Below, one piece after another: positions 26,847 to 35,167 of a stretch of 64,000 nucleotides of DNA. This DNA is from Streptomyces spororaveus (GTDB lineage: Bacteria; Actinomycetota; Actinomycetes; Streptomycetales; Streptomycetaceae). Positions within the stretch are counted from its first letter, which is position 1; each line of letters opens with the position of its first letter. The notes below the pieces were generated by a model. The model ran no database searches and was not told where the DNA came from. It saw only the letters and a list, made by a program, of their open reading frames with translations. The stretch covers positions 6,849,501 through 6,913,500 of the forward strand of contig NZ_BNED01000005.1 of NCBI RefSeq assembly GCF_016755875.1, written 5' to 3'. A program made the position numbers and the translations under genes.

Positions 26847-27245
26847 ATGTCGCACACCGTCCTGCCCCGCACCCCGCTGCCCCGCACCGGCCCGGCGCCC
26901 GCCCCGCGCGGCCGCATCGGAGCCGGGTTCTCCCCCGTACCGCACCGCTACCACCTCTACCTCCGCGCCGGCTGTCCCCGCTCCCTGCGCGTCACCGACA
27001 CCCTCGCCGACCTGGGCCTCACCCACTCCGTCACCGCCACCGTCCTCGGCGGGGACCCCGGGGCGGCCGATCACACCGCGCTGCGCCTGGCCTACGAGGC
27101 CACCGGCCACCACTTCGACGGCGCCCTGACCGTGCCGGCCCTCGTCGACACCTGGAGCGGCCGCGTCGTCTCCGACCACACCCCCGACATCCTCGACGAC
27201 CTGCGGTTCCTGGCCGCCCACCCGGCCTTCCGCGCGGGCTCGTAG
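26847..27245 (+). CDS. Thioredoxin-fold, GST N-terminal-like small protein
   Basis: A 132-residue protein. HRYHLYLRAGCPRSLRVTDT (about 33-52) resembles the thioredoxin-fold N-terminal half of glutathionyl-hydroquinone reductases (YqjG/ECM4), in which CPWA carries the reactive Cys; here it reads CPRS. FDGALTVPALVDTWSGRVVS matches the strand and cis-Pro region (VPALVD), and DILDDLRFL the next helix. The whole C-terminal helical domain is absent, so this is a stand-alone domain. ATG 26847 follows CCAGGAGAG. The leader peptide upstream suggests thiol- or sulfur-linked control. Actinobacteria use mycothiol, so glutathione is an unlikely partner. Confidence 0.72.
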   Translation: MSHTVLPRTPLPRTGPAPAPRGRIGAGFSPVPHRYHLYLRAGCPRSLRVTDTLADLGLTHSVTATVLGGDPGAADHTALRLAYEATGHHFDGALTVPALVDTWSGRVVSDHTPDILDDLRFLAAHPAFRAGS

Positions 27246-27266
27246 CAGGGGCGGCGCACGGGCCCG

Positions 27267-27362
27267 CGCAACGAATCGCCGCGTCGGTGGTGGAACACGC
27301 AACGATTCGATGCGCGGAGCGCAACGCTCACGTCTTGTCCGGATCGAACGCGCAAACGTACC
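27267..27362. promoter_or_regulatory. Phased half-site array upstream of davA
   Basis: CGCAA-type half-sites begin at 27267 (CGCAACGAATCG), 27298 (CGCAACGATTCG), 27320 (CGCAACGCTCAC) and 27351 (CGCAAACGTACC), spaced 31, 22 and 31 bp, that is three, two and three helical turns. The motif and phasing match the array at 23562-23657. The second site is part of CGCA-N9-TGCG. Confidence 0.55.
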
Positions 27363-27401
27363 GTTTGATGACCCCCTTCCCGCCTGTCACAGAGGTAGCC
27401 C

Positions 27402-28202
27402 ATGCCCCCGCTGCGCACCGCCCTCCTCCAGAGCTCCGGCGTTCTCGGCGACACCGCCGAGAACCTCAAGGCGCTCGACGAGGCGGCGGCGCGCGCCGCA
27501 CAGAGCGGGGCCGGGCTCCTCGTGACCTCGGAGATGTTCCTGACCGGCTACGCGCTGGACCTCCAGGACATCCCCGGCCTCGCCGAACCGGCCGACGGCG
27601 CCATTGCCCAGGCCATCGGCGAGATCGCCCGCCGCCACGGGATCGCCGTCCTCTACGGCTACCCGGAGGGCGCGGACGGCGTCGTCTACAACGCCGCCCA
27701 GCTCATCGGCCCCGACGGCGCGGCGCTGGCGAACTACCGCAAGACCCACCTCTTCGGCTGCTTCGAACAGGACGCCTTCACCCCCGGCGACACCCCCGTC
27801 GTCCAGGCGGACCTGAACGGCCTCCGCATCGGCATCATGATCTGCTACGACGTGGAGTTCCCCGAGAACGTCCGGGCGCACGCGCTCGCCGGCACCGACC
27901 TCCTCCTGGTGCCGACCGCGCAGATGCACCCGTTCCAGTTCGTCGCCGAACAGCTGGTCCCCGTAAGGGCCTTCGAGAACCAGATGTACATCGCGTACGT
28001 CAACCGCACCGGCCCGGAGGGCGAGTTCGAGTTCGTCGGACTCAGCTGTCTGGCGAGCCCCGACGGGGTCACCCGGACCCGGGCCGGCCGCGGCGAGGAG
28101 CTGGTGTTCGGCGAGGCCGACCCCGAGCTGCTGTCGGCCTCGCGCGAGAACAACCCGTACCTGCGCGACCGCCGACCCGGGCTCTACGCCTCCCTCGTCT
28201 AA
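27402..28202 (+). CDS. davA: Carbon-nitrogen hydrolase, DavA-like 5-aminovaleramidase
   Basis: A 266-residue nitrilase-superfamily amidase with the Glu-Lys-Cys triad: Glu in LVTSEMFLTGYAL (about 44), Lys in NYRKTHLFGCFEQ (about 112) and Cys in IMICYDVEFPENVR (about 148). Length and sequence recall DavA of Pseudomonas putida, which hydrolyses 5-aminovaleramide to 5-aminovalerate, including PEMFLTGY-, YGYPE- and YRKTHLFG-type blocks. The next gene encodes a DavB-like monooxygenase, which supports the pairing. An alternative is hydrolysis of indole-3-acetamide if the partner acts on tryptophan. ATG 27402 has AGAGGTAG upstream. The promoter region carries the phased half-site array. Confidence 0.8.
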   Translation: MPPLRTALLQSSGVLGDTAENLKALDEAAARAAQSGAGLLVTSEMFLTGYALDLQDIPGLAEPADGAIAQAIGEIARRHGIAVLYGYPEGADGVVYNAAQLIGPDGAALANYRKTHLFGCFEQDAFTPGDTPVVQADLNGLRIGIMICYDVEFPENVRAHALAGTDLLLVPTAQMHPFQFVAEQLVPVRAFENQMYIAYVNRTGPEGEFEFVGLSCLASPDGVTRTRAGRGEELVFGEADPELLSASRENNPYLRDRRPGLYASLV

Positions 28203-28244
28203 GCCCCCTCTTCCCCCAGCCCTGCCGCAAGGAGACGTGCCCCC

Positions 28245-29942
28245 ATGACGTCCACGGTGCCCACCACCGCCGTCCCGCACAGCGACGGACAGCCGCCGAT
28301 CACCATGTTCGGCCCGGACTTCCCGTACGCGTACGACGACTTCCTCGCCCACCCGGCCGGCCTCGGCCAGATACCGGCGACCGAGCTCGGCACCGAGGTC
28401 GCCGTCATCGGCGGCGGGCTGTCCGGCATCATCTCCGCCTACGAGCTGATGAAGATGGGCCTCAAGCCCGTCGTCTACGAGGCCGACCAGATCGGCGGCC
28501 GCCTGCGCACCGTCGGCTTCGAGGGCGCCGAGACCGAGGGCCTCACCGCCGAGATGGGCGCCATGCGCTTCCCGCCCTCCTCCACGGCCCTGCAGCACTA
28601 CATCGACCTCGTCGGCCTGGTCACGGAGCCCTTCCCGAACCCGCTGGCCGAGGCCACCCCCTCCACGGTCGTCGACCTCAAGGGCGAGACCCACTACGCC
28701 GAGACCATCGCCGACCTCCCGCAGGTCTACCGCGACGTCGCCGAGGCCTGGAACGCCTGCCTCGACGAGGGCGCCGACTTCTCCGACATGAACACCGCGA
28801 TGCGCGAGCGGGACGTCCCGCGCATCCGCGAGATCTGGGCCAAGCTCGTCGAGAAGCTCGACGACGAGACCTTCTACGGCTTCCTCTGCAAGTCCGAGGC
28901 CTTCAAGTCCTTCCGCAAGCGGGAGATCTTCGGCCAGGTCGGCTTCGGCACGGGCGGCTGGGACACCGACTTCCCGAACTCCATCCTGGAGATCCTGCGC
29001 GTCGTCTACACCGAGGCCGACGACCACCACCGCGGCATCGTGGGCGGCTCGCAGCAGCTGCCGCTGCGCCTGTGGGAGCGCGAGCCGGAGAAGATCGTGC
29101 ACTGGGCCCAGGGCACCTCGCTGTCCTCCCTGCACGACGGCACCCCGCGCCCGGCGGTCACCCGCCTGCACCGCACCGCCGGCAACCGCATCACGGTCAC
29201 CGACTCCTCCGGCGACATCCGCACCTACCGCGCCGCGATCTTCACGGCCCAGTCCTGGATGCTGCTGTCGAAGATCGAGTGCGACGACACGCTGTTCCCG
29301 ATCGACCACTGGACGGCGATCGAGCGCACCCACTACATGGAGTCGTCCAAGCTGTTCGTCCCCGTCGACCGGCCGTTCTGGCTGGACAAGGACGAGGAGA
29401 CCGGCCGCGACGTCATGTCGATGACGCTGACCGACCGCATGACCCGCGGCACCTACCTGCTGGACAACGGTCCGGACAAGCCCGCCGTCATCTGCCTCTC
29501 GTACACCTGGTGCGACGACAGCCTCAAGTGGCTGCCGCTCTCCGCGAACGAGCGGATGGAGGTCATGCTGAAGTCCCTCGGCGAGATCTACCCCAAGGTC
29601 GACATCCGCCGCCACATCATCGGCAACCCGGTCACCGTGTCCTGGGAGGACGAGCCCTACTTCATGGGCGCGTTCAAGGCCAACCTCCCGGGCCACTACC
29701 GCTACCAGCGACGCCTGTTCACCCACTTCATGCAGGACCGCCTCCCCGAGGACAAGCGCGGCATCTTCCTCGCGGGCGACGACATCTCCTGGACGGCCGG
29801 CTGGGCCGAGGGCGCGGTCCAGACCGCCCTCAACGCCGTCTGGGGCGTCATGCACCACCTCGGTGGCTCCACGGACGCCACCAACCCCGGCCCGGGCGAC
29901 CGCTACGACGACATCGCCCCGGTCGAACTCCCGGAGGACTGA
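28245..29942 (+). CDS. davB: Flavin amine oxidase-fold L-amino acid 2-monooxygenase, DavB (lysine)-like
   Basis: A 565-residue flavoenzyme. Residues 19-41 (ITMFGPDFPYAYDDFLAHPA and after) and the FAD fingerprint VAVIGGGLSGIISAYELM with VVYEADQIGGRLRT (about 60-95) match the lysine/tryptophan 2-monooxygenase branch. So do GQVGFGTGGWDTDFPNS, LSMTLTDR-like MSMTLTDRMTRGTYL and GIFLAGDDISWTAGWAEGAV. Enzymes of this branch convert L-lysine with oxygen to 5-aminovaleramide plus CO2. With the amidase gene 42 bp upstream the pair would make 5-aminovalerate. Tryptophan 2-monooxygenase is the main alternative. AAGGAG lies upstream of the ATG. A strong terminator follows, so davA-davB is a two-gene unit. 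Confidence 0.82.
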   Translation: MTSTVPTTAVPHSDGQPPITMFGPDFPYAYDDFLAHPAGLGQIPATELGTEVAVIGGGLSGIISAYELMKMGLKPVVYEADQIGGRLRTVGFEGAETEGLTAEMGAMRFPPSSTALQHYIDLVGLVTEPFPNPLAEATPSTVVDLKGETHYAETIADLPQVYRDVAEAWNACLDEGADFSDMNTAMRERDVPRIREIWAKLVEKLDDETFYGFLCKSEAFKSFRKREIFGQVGFGTGGWDTDFPNSILEILRVVYTEADDHHRGIVGGSQQLPLRLWEREPEKIVHWAQGTSLSSLHDGTPRPAVTRLHRTAGNRITVTDSSGDIRTYRAAIFTAQSWMLLSKIECDDTLFPIDHWTAIERTHYMESSKLFVPVDRPFWLDKDEETGRDVMSMTLTDRMTRGTYLLDNGPDKPAVICLSYTWCDDSLKWLPLSANERMEVMLKSLGEIYPKVDIRRHIIGNPVTVSWEDEPYFMGAFKANLPGHYRYQRRLFTHFMQDRLPEDKRGIFLAGDDISWTAGWAEGAVQTALNAVWGVMHHLGGSTDATNPGPGDRYDDIAPVELPED

Positions 29943-29962
29943 CCCTCCCGGCCCCTGATCAC

Positions 29963-30004
29963 GGGCCGCCGCCCCGCGAACGTCAGCGCGCGGGACGGCG
30001 GCCC
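29963..30004 (+). terminator. Terminator after davB
   Basis: GGGCCGCCG pairs with CGGCGGCCC and, inside a single mismatch, CCCGCG with CGCGGG, around a 10-nt loop. It lies 21 bp after the davB stop. Confidence 0.75.
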
Positions 30005-30074
30005 GTTCTCATACCCGCCGCCCCCGGACCGGCCGGGCGCGTTCCGCGCCGGGGCGCCCTTCGCGCCGAACCCG

Positions 30075-30347
30075 TCATCGGCGCCGTGCGATGCCGTCGA
30101 ACACGTCGATCAGGTCCTCGATCTCCTGCCCGCGCGAGGTCACCGCCCAGTCGTCCGTGTACCCGGCCCGCATGAGCTCCTGGGACAGGAACTCCAGCAT
30201 CGTGTCCGCGGCGAAGTCACCGGGAGCCGTGGCGGACACGGCGATCTCCGTCGCCTCCGGATGCCACGCCGTGAGGTCCAGGAGGGACCGGTAAAGCCTC
30301 GGGCCGCCCCGGAACCAGCCGGGGACGGTGCGGTTCTGCTCGCTCAT
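30075..30347 (-). CDS. Small hypothetical acidic protein
   Basis: A 90-residue soluble protein (VPGWFRGGPRLYRSLLDLTA, then LEFLSQELMRAGYTDDWAV and DLIDVFDGIARRR). It has no Cys cluster or membrane segment. The ATG follows AGGAAGA at good spacing, and codon use is normal for the chromosome. I do not recognise the family. It points left toward the davB terminator. Confidence 0.75.
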   Translation of the reverse strand: MSEQNRTVPGWFRGGPRLYRSLLDLTAWHPEATEIAVSATAPGDFAADTMLEFLSQELMRAGYTDDWAVTSRGQEIEDLIDVFDGIARRR

Positions 30348-30442
30348 TCTTCCTGCCATTGGGCAGAGCCTAGTGAAGGCGGCCGCGGCGGCCCCCAGGA
30401 GGTACCGCCGGACCGCGCCGCCGGCGCGCACACGCGGGCGTC

Positions 30443-31084
30443 TCAGCCCCGCGGGGTCAGCAGGCAGCGGCCGACCAGGCCCACGCCCGCGTCCAGGGAA
30501 TCGGCGAACTCCTCGGCCAGCTCCGGCACCCGGCGCAGCGTCCACAGCAGGCGGGCCGCGGACCAGGCCCCGGCGCGGGCGCGCTCCAGACTCCACGAGC
30601 CGACCAGGTGGGTCAGCGGGTCGGCGATCTCCAGCAGGTCGGGGCCCGGCATCAGATCCTCCCGGATGTGCTCCTCCAGGGAGACCAGGGTGTCGCCCAC
30701 CCGGTCGAAGTCCGCCTCCAGGGCCCGCGGTTCGCAGTTCAGCTCACCGCACGTGGCCACCACCGCCAGCGCCAGATCATGGCCGATGTGCGCGTTGATC
30801 CCGGCCAGCGCGTGCTGCAGCGGGCGGATCCCGGGGTGGCGCCGGTACTGCAGCAGGGGGCGCCAGCAGGCCGGGGCCCGGTCCGCCTCGACCGCCGTCA
30901 GGTACCGCTCCGCGAACCGCACGCTGAGGGTCTGCGCCTGCCGCGGCGCCGGGAAGGCACCGTGCTCGATCCGCCGGTGCAGGGTCTCCGTCACCGTCAG
31001 GTAGACCCGGTTGAAGACGGCGACACCGTCCTGCGGCGGGAGCCGCTCCTCCAGGGCGCGCATCCGCGCCAGCACCGCTTCCAT
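30443..31084 (-). CDS. DUF5995-like protein
   Basis: A 213-residue protein, all alpha-helical. Features are DGVAVFNRVYLTVTETLHRR (about 19-38), RFAERYLTAVEADRAPACWR and the central HALAGINAHIGHDLALAVV with conserved Asn/His residues; this INAHIxHDLA pattern is that of the DUF5995 family. The His/Asp residues could bind metal, but no function is established that I know of. It is monocistronic in appearance, 358 bp upstream of the start of the next leftward gene. Confidence 0.78.
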   Translation of the reverse strand: MEAVLARMRALEERLPPQDGVAVFNRVYLTVTETLHRRIEHGAFPAPRQAQTLSVRFAERYLTAVEADRAPACWRPLLQYRRHPGIRPLQHALAGINAHIGHDLALAVVATCGELNCEPRALEADFDRVGDTLVSLEEHIREDLMPGPDLLEIADPLTHLVGSWSLERARAGAWSAARLLWTLRRVPELAEEFADSLDAGVGLVGRCLLTPRG

Positions 31085-31159
31085 GGGGGCAGAGTCGCAG
31101 GCGCCGACGCGGATCCGGGGAACTTGGCCGTACGCTTCCCCGGTTCGGGCGAAACACCG

Positions 31160-32566
31160 TCAACGGGGCTTGTCCTGGCCGTCCCCGGAGTCGTCGGCGC
31201 CGGCGTCGTAGCCGGAGGTGCCCGCGTCGAGCAGGGGCTCCTGCTTCAGGTGCGCGGGCGCGAGGAACCGCAGCGCGTGGTAGCCGGTGATCACCACGAT
31301 CGTGCCCAGCGCGATGCCGCCCAGCTCGAAGGTGTCGGTGATCTGCAGCTTCACACCGCCGATCCCGATGATGATGCCCGCCGCGGCCGGCACCAGGTTC
31401 AGCGGATTGCGCAGGTCCACCCCGCCGTTGATCCAGATCTGGGCGCCGAGCAGGCCGATCATCCCGTAGAGGATGACCGTGATGCCGCCGAGCACCCCGC
31501 CCGGGATCGCGGCGACGATCGCGCCGAACTTGGGGCACAGCCCGAAGAGCAGCGCGAAGCCCGCCGCCGCCCAGTAGGCCGCCGTGGAGTAGACCCGGGT
31601 GGCCGCCATGACACCGATGTTCTCGGAGTAGGTCGTGTTCGGCGGGCCGCCGACCGCGGTGGACAGCATCGACGCGGCGCCGTCCGCCGCGATCGCCGTC
31701 CCCAGCTTGTCGTCGAGCGGATCGCCCGTCATCTCGCCGACGGCCTTGATGTGCCCGGCGTTCTCGGCGATCAGCGCGATCACGACCGGCAGGGCGATCA
31801 GGATCGCCGACCACTCGAAGGCGGGTGCGTGGAAGGACGGGAACCCGATCCAGTCGGCCTTCGCGACCGCGGAGAGGTCGAGCCTCCAGTGGTCGACGGC
31901 CGCCTCCCCGCCCACCGTCGAGTGGATCTTGCCGAAGAGCAGGTCGGAGATCCAGGAGATCCCGTACCCGAAGAGCAGCCCGAGGAAGATCGCGATGCGC
32001 GACCAGAAACCGCGCAGGCAGACCACGGCCGCCCCCGTGAACAGCATCGTCAGCAGTGCCGTCCACTGGTCCTGCGGCCAGTACGTGCTCGCCGTCACCG
32101 GCGCCAGGTTGAAGCCGATCAGCATCACCACCGCACCCGTCACGATGGGCGGCATCGCCGTGTGGATGACGCGGGCGCCGAACCGCTGGACCACCAGGCC
32201 CGCCAGGAACAGCGCCACGCCGACGACGAAGACGGCGCCCGTGACCACCGCACTGTCCCCGCCCGCGGCCCGGATCGCCGCCGCGACGCCGACGAACGAC
32301 AGCGAGCAGCCCAGGTACGACGGCACCCGGCCGCGCGTCGCCAGGAGGAAGATCACCGTCGCGACGCCCGACATCATGATGGCCAGGTTCGGATCCAGGC
32401 CCATCAGGACCGGCGCGACGAAACTCGCCCCGAACATCGCCACGACGTGCTGCGCACCCAGCCCGGCGGTCCGCGGCCACGACAGCCGCTCCTCCGGCCG
32501 GACCACCGCCCCGGGGGCGGGAGTCCGCCCGTCTCCGTGCAGGGTCCAGCCCACGCCGAGGCCCAT
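31160..32566 (-). CDS. NCS2-family nucleobase permease (uracil/xanthine type)
   Basis: A 468-residue permease with about 12-14 hydrophobic segments. NCS2 landmarks are LGAQHVVAMFGASFVAPVLM in the first helix, the substrate-site segment ALIAENAGHIKAVGEMTG (Glu in IAENAGH), and GGPPNTTYSENIGVMAATRV, in which SENIG carries the second key Glu and Asn. The pattern favours uracil, with xanthine possible. ATG 32566 follows GAAGAGGAG; a frame to 32614 is less likely. The gene stands alone. Confidence 0.92.
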   Translation of the reverse strand: MGLGVGWTLHGDGRTPAPGAVVRPEERLSWPRTAGLGAQHVVAMFGASFVAPVLMGLDPNLAIMMSGVATVIFLLATRGRVPSYLGCSLSFVGVAAAIRAAGGDSAVVTGAVFVVGVALFLAGLVVQRFGARVIHTAMPPIVTGAVVMLIGFNLAPVTASTYWPQDQWTALLTMLFTGAAVVCLRGFWSRIAIFLGLLFGYGISWISDLLFGKIHSTVGGEAAVDHWRLDLSAVAKADWIGFPSFHAPAFEWSAILIALPVVIALIAENAGHIKAVGEMTGDPLDDKLGTAIAADGAASMLSTAVGGPPNTTYSENIGVMAATRVYSTAAYWAAAGFALLFGLCPKFGAIVAAIPGGVLGGITVILYGMIGLLGAQIWINGGVDLRNPLNLVPAAAGIIIGIGGVKLQITDTFELGGIALGTIVVITGYHALRFLAPAHLKQEPLLDAGTSGYDAGADDSGDGQDKPR

Positions 32567-32665
32567 GTTCCACTCCTCTTCTCCGGACGATCGCCGCCCG
32601 TACCGGCCGCTCACACATCGAGGCCGCAGCGCACGGGGTACGTGACGCTGCGGCCGGTCGACATA

Positions 32666-33913
32666 TTACGGCCGGGTTTGGGCAGGTTCGTCGAGGCCGG
32701 TGGGTCCGGACTTCGCCGTCGCCCCGCCGAGATCGCCCCCAGCCTGCCCCACCACGGGCCCCTGGCGCAGTACCGCGGCACCCGCCACCAGCGCGAACGC
32801 CAGCAGCGTGACCAGTCCGAAGGACACCACCAGCGAGGTCGCGTCCGCCACCGCGCCGATCGCCGACGGCGCGATCAGCCCCGACGTGTACGTGATCGTC
32901 GCGACACCGGCAATGGCCTGCGCCGGCGCCGGGCCGCTGCGCCCCGCCGCCGCGAAGGCCAGCGGGACCACCACCGCGATCCCGAGCCCGATCAGCCCGA
33001 ACCCGGCCAGAGCGCCCGCCGGATGCCGGACCCCGACCACGAGCAGCCCGCCCGCGGTGGCCACCACCCCGCCCGCCCGCACCGTGCGCACCGCCCCGAA
33101 CCGGTCCACCACCCGGTCCCCGACCAGCCGGGCCAGGGCCATGGTCAGCGCGAACGCCGTGGTGGAGGCCGCCGCCAGACCCGCGTCCGTGTGCAGGACG
33201 TCCCGCAGGTAGACCGCCGACCAGTCCAGGCTCGCGCCCTCGGCGAAGACCGCGCAGAACCCGACGGCCCCGATCAGCAGCGCCGACTTCGGCGGCAGCG
33301 CGAAGTGCGGCGGCGCCTGCGCCTCCTCGTCGGCCCTCAGGTCCAGCACGCCCTGTACGGCGAACAGCCCGGCCGCCGTCAGCACCAGCGCGGCGACCAG
33401 ATGGTGCAGCCGGGCGTCGGCCCCGGCATGCGCGGCGACGGTACCCGCGGCCGAGCCGAGCAGCGCGCCCACGCTCCACATGCCGTGCAGCGAGGACATG
33501 ATCGAGCGGCCCAGCCGGTTCTCCGTCTCCACGCCCAGCGCGTTCATCGCCACGTCCGACATGCCGGCGGTGGCTCCGTAGACGAAGAGCACGAAGCAGA
33601 GGGTGGGCAGATTCGGGGCGAGGCTCGGCAGGATCAGCGACAGGGTCCAGAGCGAGAGCAGGACCCGCAGCGCCGTGCGGGCGCCGAGCCAGTGGTTGAT
33701 CCGGCCCGCCAGCGGCATGGCGAGGGCCGCGCCCACGGCGGGGGCGGCGAGGGCCAGCCCCAGGGTGCCCGCGCTGAGCTGGGCGTGCTCCTGGATCCAG
33801 GGGATACGGGTGGCGAAGGAGCCGGTGACGGCACCGTGGGTGCAGAAGACGGCGGCGATGGCATAGCGGGCATGGCGCAGGCGCGCCGGGCTGAGGTCGG
33901 TGTCCCCGGTCAT
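32666..33913 (-). CDS. MFS transporter divergent from a ROK regulator
   Basis: A 415-residue protein with about 12 hydrophobic segments, beginning RYAIAAVFCTHGAVTGSFAT. The loop 2-3 motif reads LAGRINHWLGARTALR, a weak version of the usual GRLADRLGRR. Similar proteins in YbjJ-type MFS families are sugar or unknown-substrate exporters. It diverges from the ROK gene over 64 bp that include a perfect TATCAGG-N7-CCTGATA inverted repeat, so it is probably the target of that regulator. The ligand is likely a sugar, by analogy with ROK repressors. Confidence 0.9.
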   Translation of the reverse strand: MTGDTDLSPARLRHARYAIAAVFCTHGAVTGSFATRIPWIQEHAQLSAGTLGLALAAPAVGAALAMPLAGRINHWLGARTALRVLLSLWTLSLILPSLAPNLPTLCFVLFVYGATAGMSDVAMNALGVETENRLGRSIMSSLHGMWSVGALLGSAAGTVAAHAGADARLHHLVAALVLTAAGLFAVQGVLDLRADEEAQAPPHFALPPKSALLIGAVGFCAVFAEGASLDWSAVYLRDVLHTDAGLAAASTTAFALTMALARLVGDRVVDRFGAVRTVRAGGVVATAGGLLVVGVRHPAGALAGFGLIGLGIAVVVPLAFAAAGRSGPAPAQAIAGVATITYTSGLIAPSAIGAVADATSLVVSFGLVTLLAFALVAGAAVLRQGPVVGQAGGDLGGATAKSGPTGLDEPAQTRP

Positions 33914-33924
33914 GACGATTAAAC

Positions 33925-33945
33925 TATCAGGGACCCTGCCTGATA
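33925..33945. promoter_or_regulatory. Probable ROK-repressor operator
   Basis: A perfect inverted repeat, TATCAGG and CCTGATA, separated by 7 bp (21 bp in all, two helical turns), embedded in an A/T-rich patch unusual for this DNA. It lies between the divergent MFS and ROK starts, so one site could control both. Confidence 0.7.
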
Positions 33946-33977
33946 AATAACGGGCCCGACTCCTTAGGATGGGCGCC

Positions 33978-35126
33978 GTGACTCCTGCCCCCACCCCCAC
34001 CCAGGTGCCGTCCCCCGCCTCGCCCAGCACGGCCCGGGCCATCAACGACCGCCTGGCCCTGCAACTCCTCCAGGAATCCGGGCCGCTGACGGCCACCCAG
34101 CTCAAGACCATGACCGGCCTCTCCCGGCCCTCCGTCGCCGACCTCGTCGACCGGCTCACCGAAGCCGGACTCATCGAGGTCGCCGGCGAATCCGGCGAAC
34201 AGCGCCGCGGCCCCAACGCCAAGCTGTACGGGATCGTCGCCGACCGCGCCCACCTCGCCGCCCTCGACGTCCGCACCGACCGGGTCACCGCCGTCGTCAC
34301 CGACCTCCTCGGCCGCCCCCTCGCCGAAGCCGCCCTGCCCGTCGGCGCCCCCGAGGACGCGGTGGCCGCCCTGCTGCGCACCGCCCGCGAGGCCGGCGCC
34401 GCCGAACTGCACACCGTCGTCGTCGGCGCCCCGGGCCTCGTCGCTCCGGCCACCGGCGAACTCCGCGACACCAGCGGCCTCCCGGCCTGGCACCGGGACC
34501 TGGTCACCGCCCTGCAGCGGAGCCTGCCCGCCGTGGTCGTCGTCGAGAACGAGACCAACCTCGCCGCCCTCGCCGAGCAGCGCCTGGGCGTGGCCCGCGA
34601 CCTGGACTCCTTCGTCCTGCTGTGGCTCGGCGCGGGCGTGGGCGCGGCCGTGGTCCTGGACGGCCGGCTGCGCCGGGGCGCCTCCGGCGGGGCGGGCGAG
34701 ATCGGCTTCCTCCCGGTGCCGGGCACCGGCGGCCTGCCCTCGGCCGCGGACTGCGAGGGCGGGTTCCACGCCCTGGTGGGCCGCGAGGCCGTGACCGCGC
34801 TGGCGCACGCCCACGGCTTCACGGGCCCGGCGGAGGAGGCTGTGGCCGGAGCCGCGGGTGAGGCCTTCCTCGACGCCCTGGCCGACCGGCTCGCGCTGGG
34901 CGCGGCGGCCGCCGCCGCGATCCTGGACCCGGGCTGCGTGGTCCTGGCGGGCGAACTGGGCCGCGCAGGCGGCCCCGCCCTGGCCGCCCGGGTCGCCGAC
35001 CGCGTGGCGAAGCTGACTCCGGTCCCGACGGAGATCCGGGCTACGGTGCTGGGCGACCCGGCGGTGCTGTCGGGAGCCGAACTCGCAGCACGCGAGGCCG
35101 CACAGAAGGCGCTGTTCGGAGGCTAG
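33978..35126 (+). CDS. ROK-family transcriptional regulator
   Basis: A 382-residue regulator: an N-terminal winged HTH (LALQLLQESGPLTATQLKTM, then GLSRPSVADLVDRLTEAGLI) joined to a ROK kinase-like ligand domain with VVVENETNLAALAEQRLG and GAGVGAAVVLDGRLRRGASG. The usual zinc motif CxCGxxGC is not present; ADCEGGF is the nearest match, so metal binding may be lost. I prefer GTG 33978 because AGGA lies 9 bp upstream; ATG 33969 would put it too close. It is divergent from the MFS gene it probably represses. Confidence 0.9.
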   Translation: MTPAPTPTQVPSPASPSTARAINDRLALQLLQESGPLTATQLKTMTGLSRPSVADLVDRLTEAGLIEVAGESGEQRRGPNAKLYGIVADRAHLAALDVRTDRVTAVVTDLLGRPLAEAALPVGAPEDAVAALLRTAREAGAAELHTVVVGAPGLVAPATGELRDTSGLPAWHRDLVTALQRSLPAVVVVENETNLAALAEQRLGVARDLDSFVLLWLGAGVGAAVVLDGRLRRGASGGAGEIGFLPVPGTGGLPSAADCEGGFHALVGREAVTALAHAHGFTGPAEEAVAGAAGEAFLDALADRLALGAAAAAAILDPGCVVLAGELGRAGGPALAARVADRVAKLTPVPTEIRATVLGDPAVLSGAELAAREAAQKALFGG

Positions 35127-35134
35127 CCCGAGAG

Positions 35135-35167
35135 CCCCACCCCGCCGGGTGCCCCGGCGGGGCGGGG
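35135..35167 (+). terminator. Terminator after the ROK gene
   Basis: CCCCGCCGGG pairs with CCCGGCGGGG around TGC, extended by a CCCC/GGGG pair past one mismatch. It lies 8 bp after the stop. Confidence 0.75.

Noticed and set aside
30608..33922. A 1104-codon frame on the plus strand
   Set aside because: It is antisense to the DUF5995, permease and MFS genes and has the His/Arg/Asp-rich composition of a GC-bias shadow.
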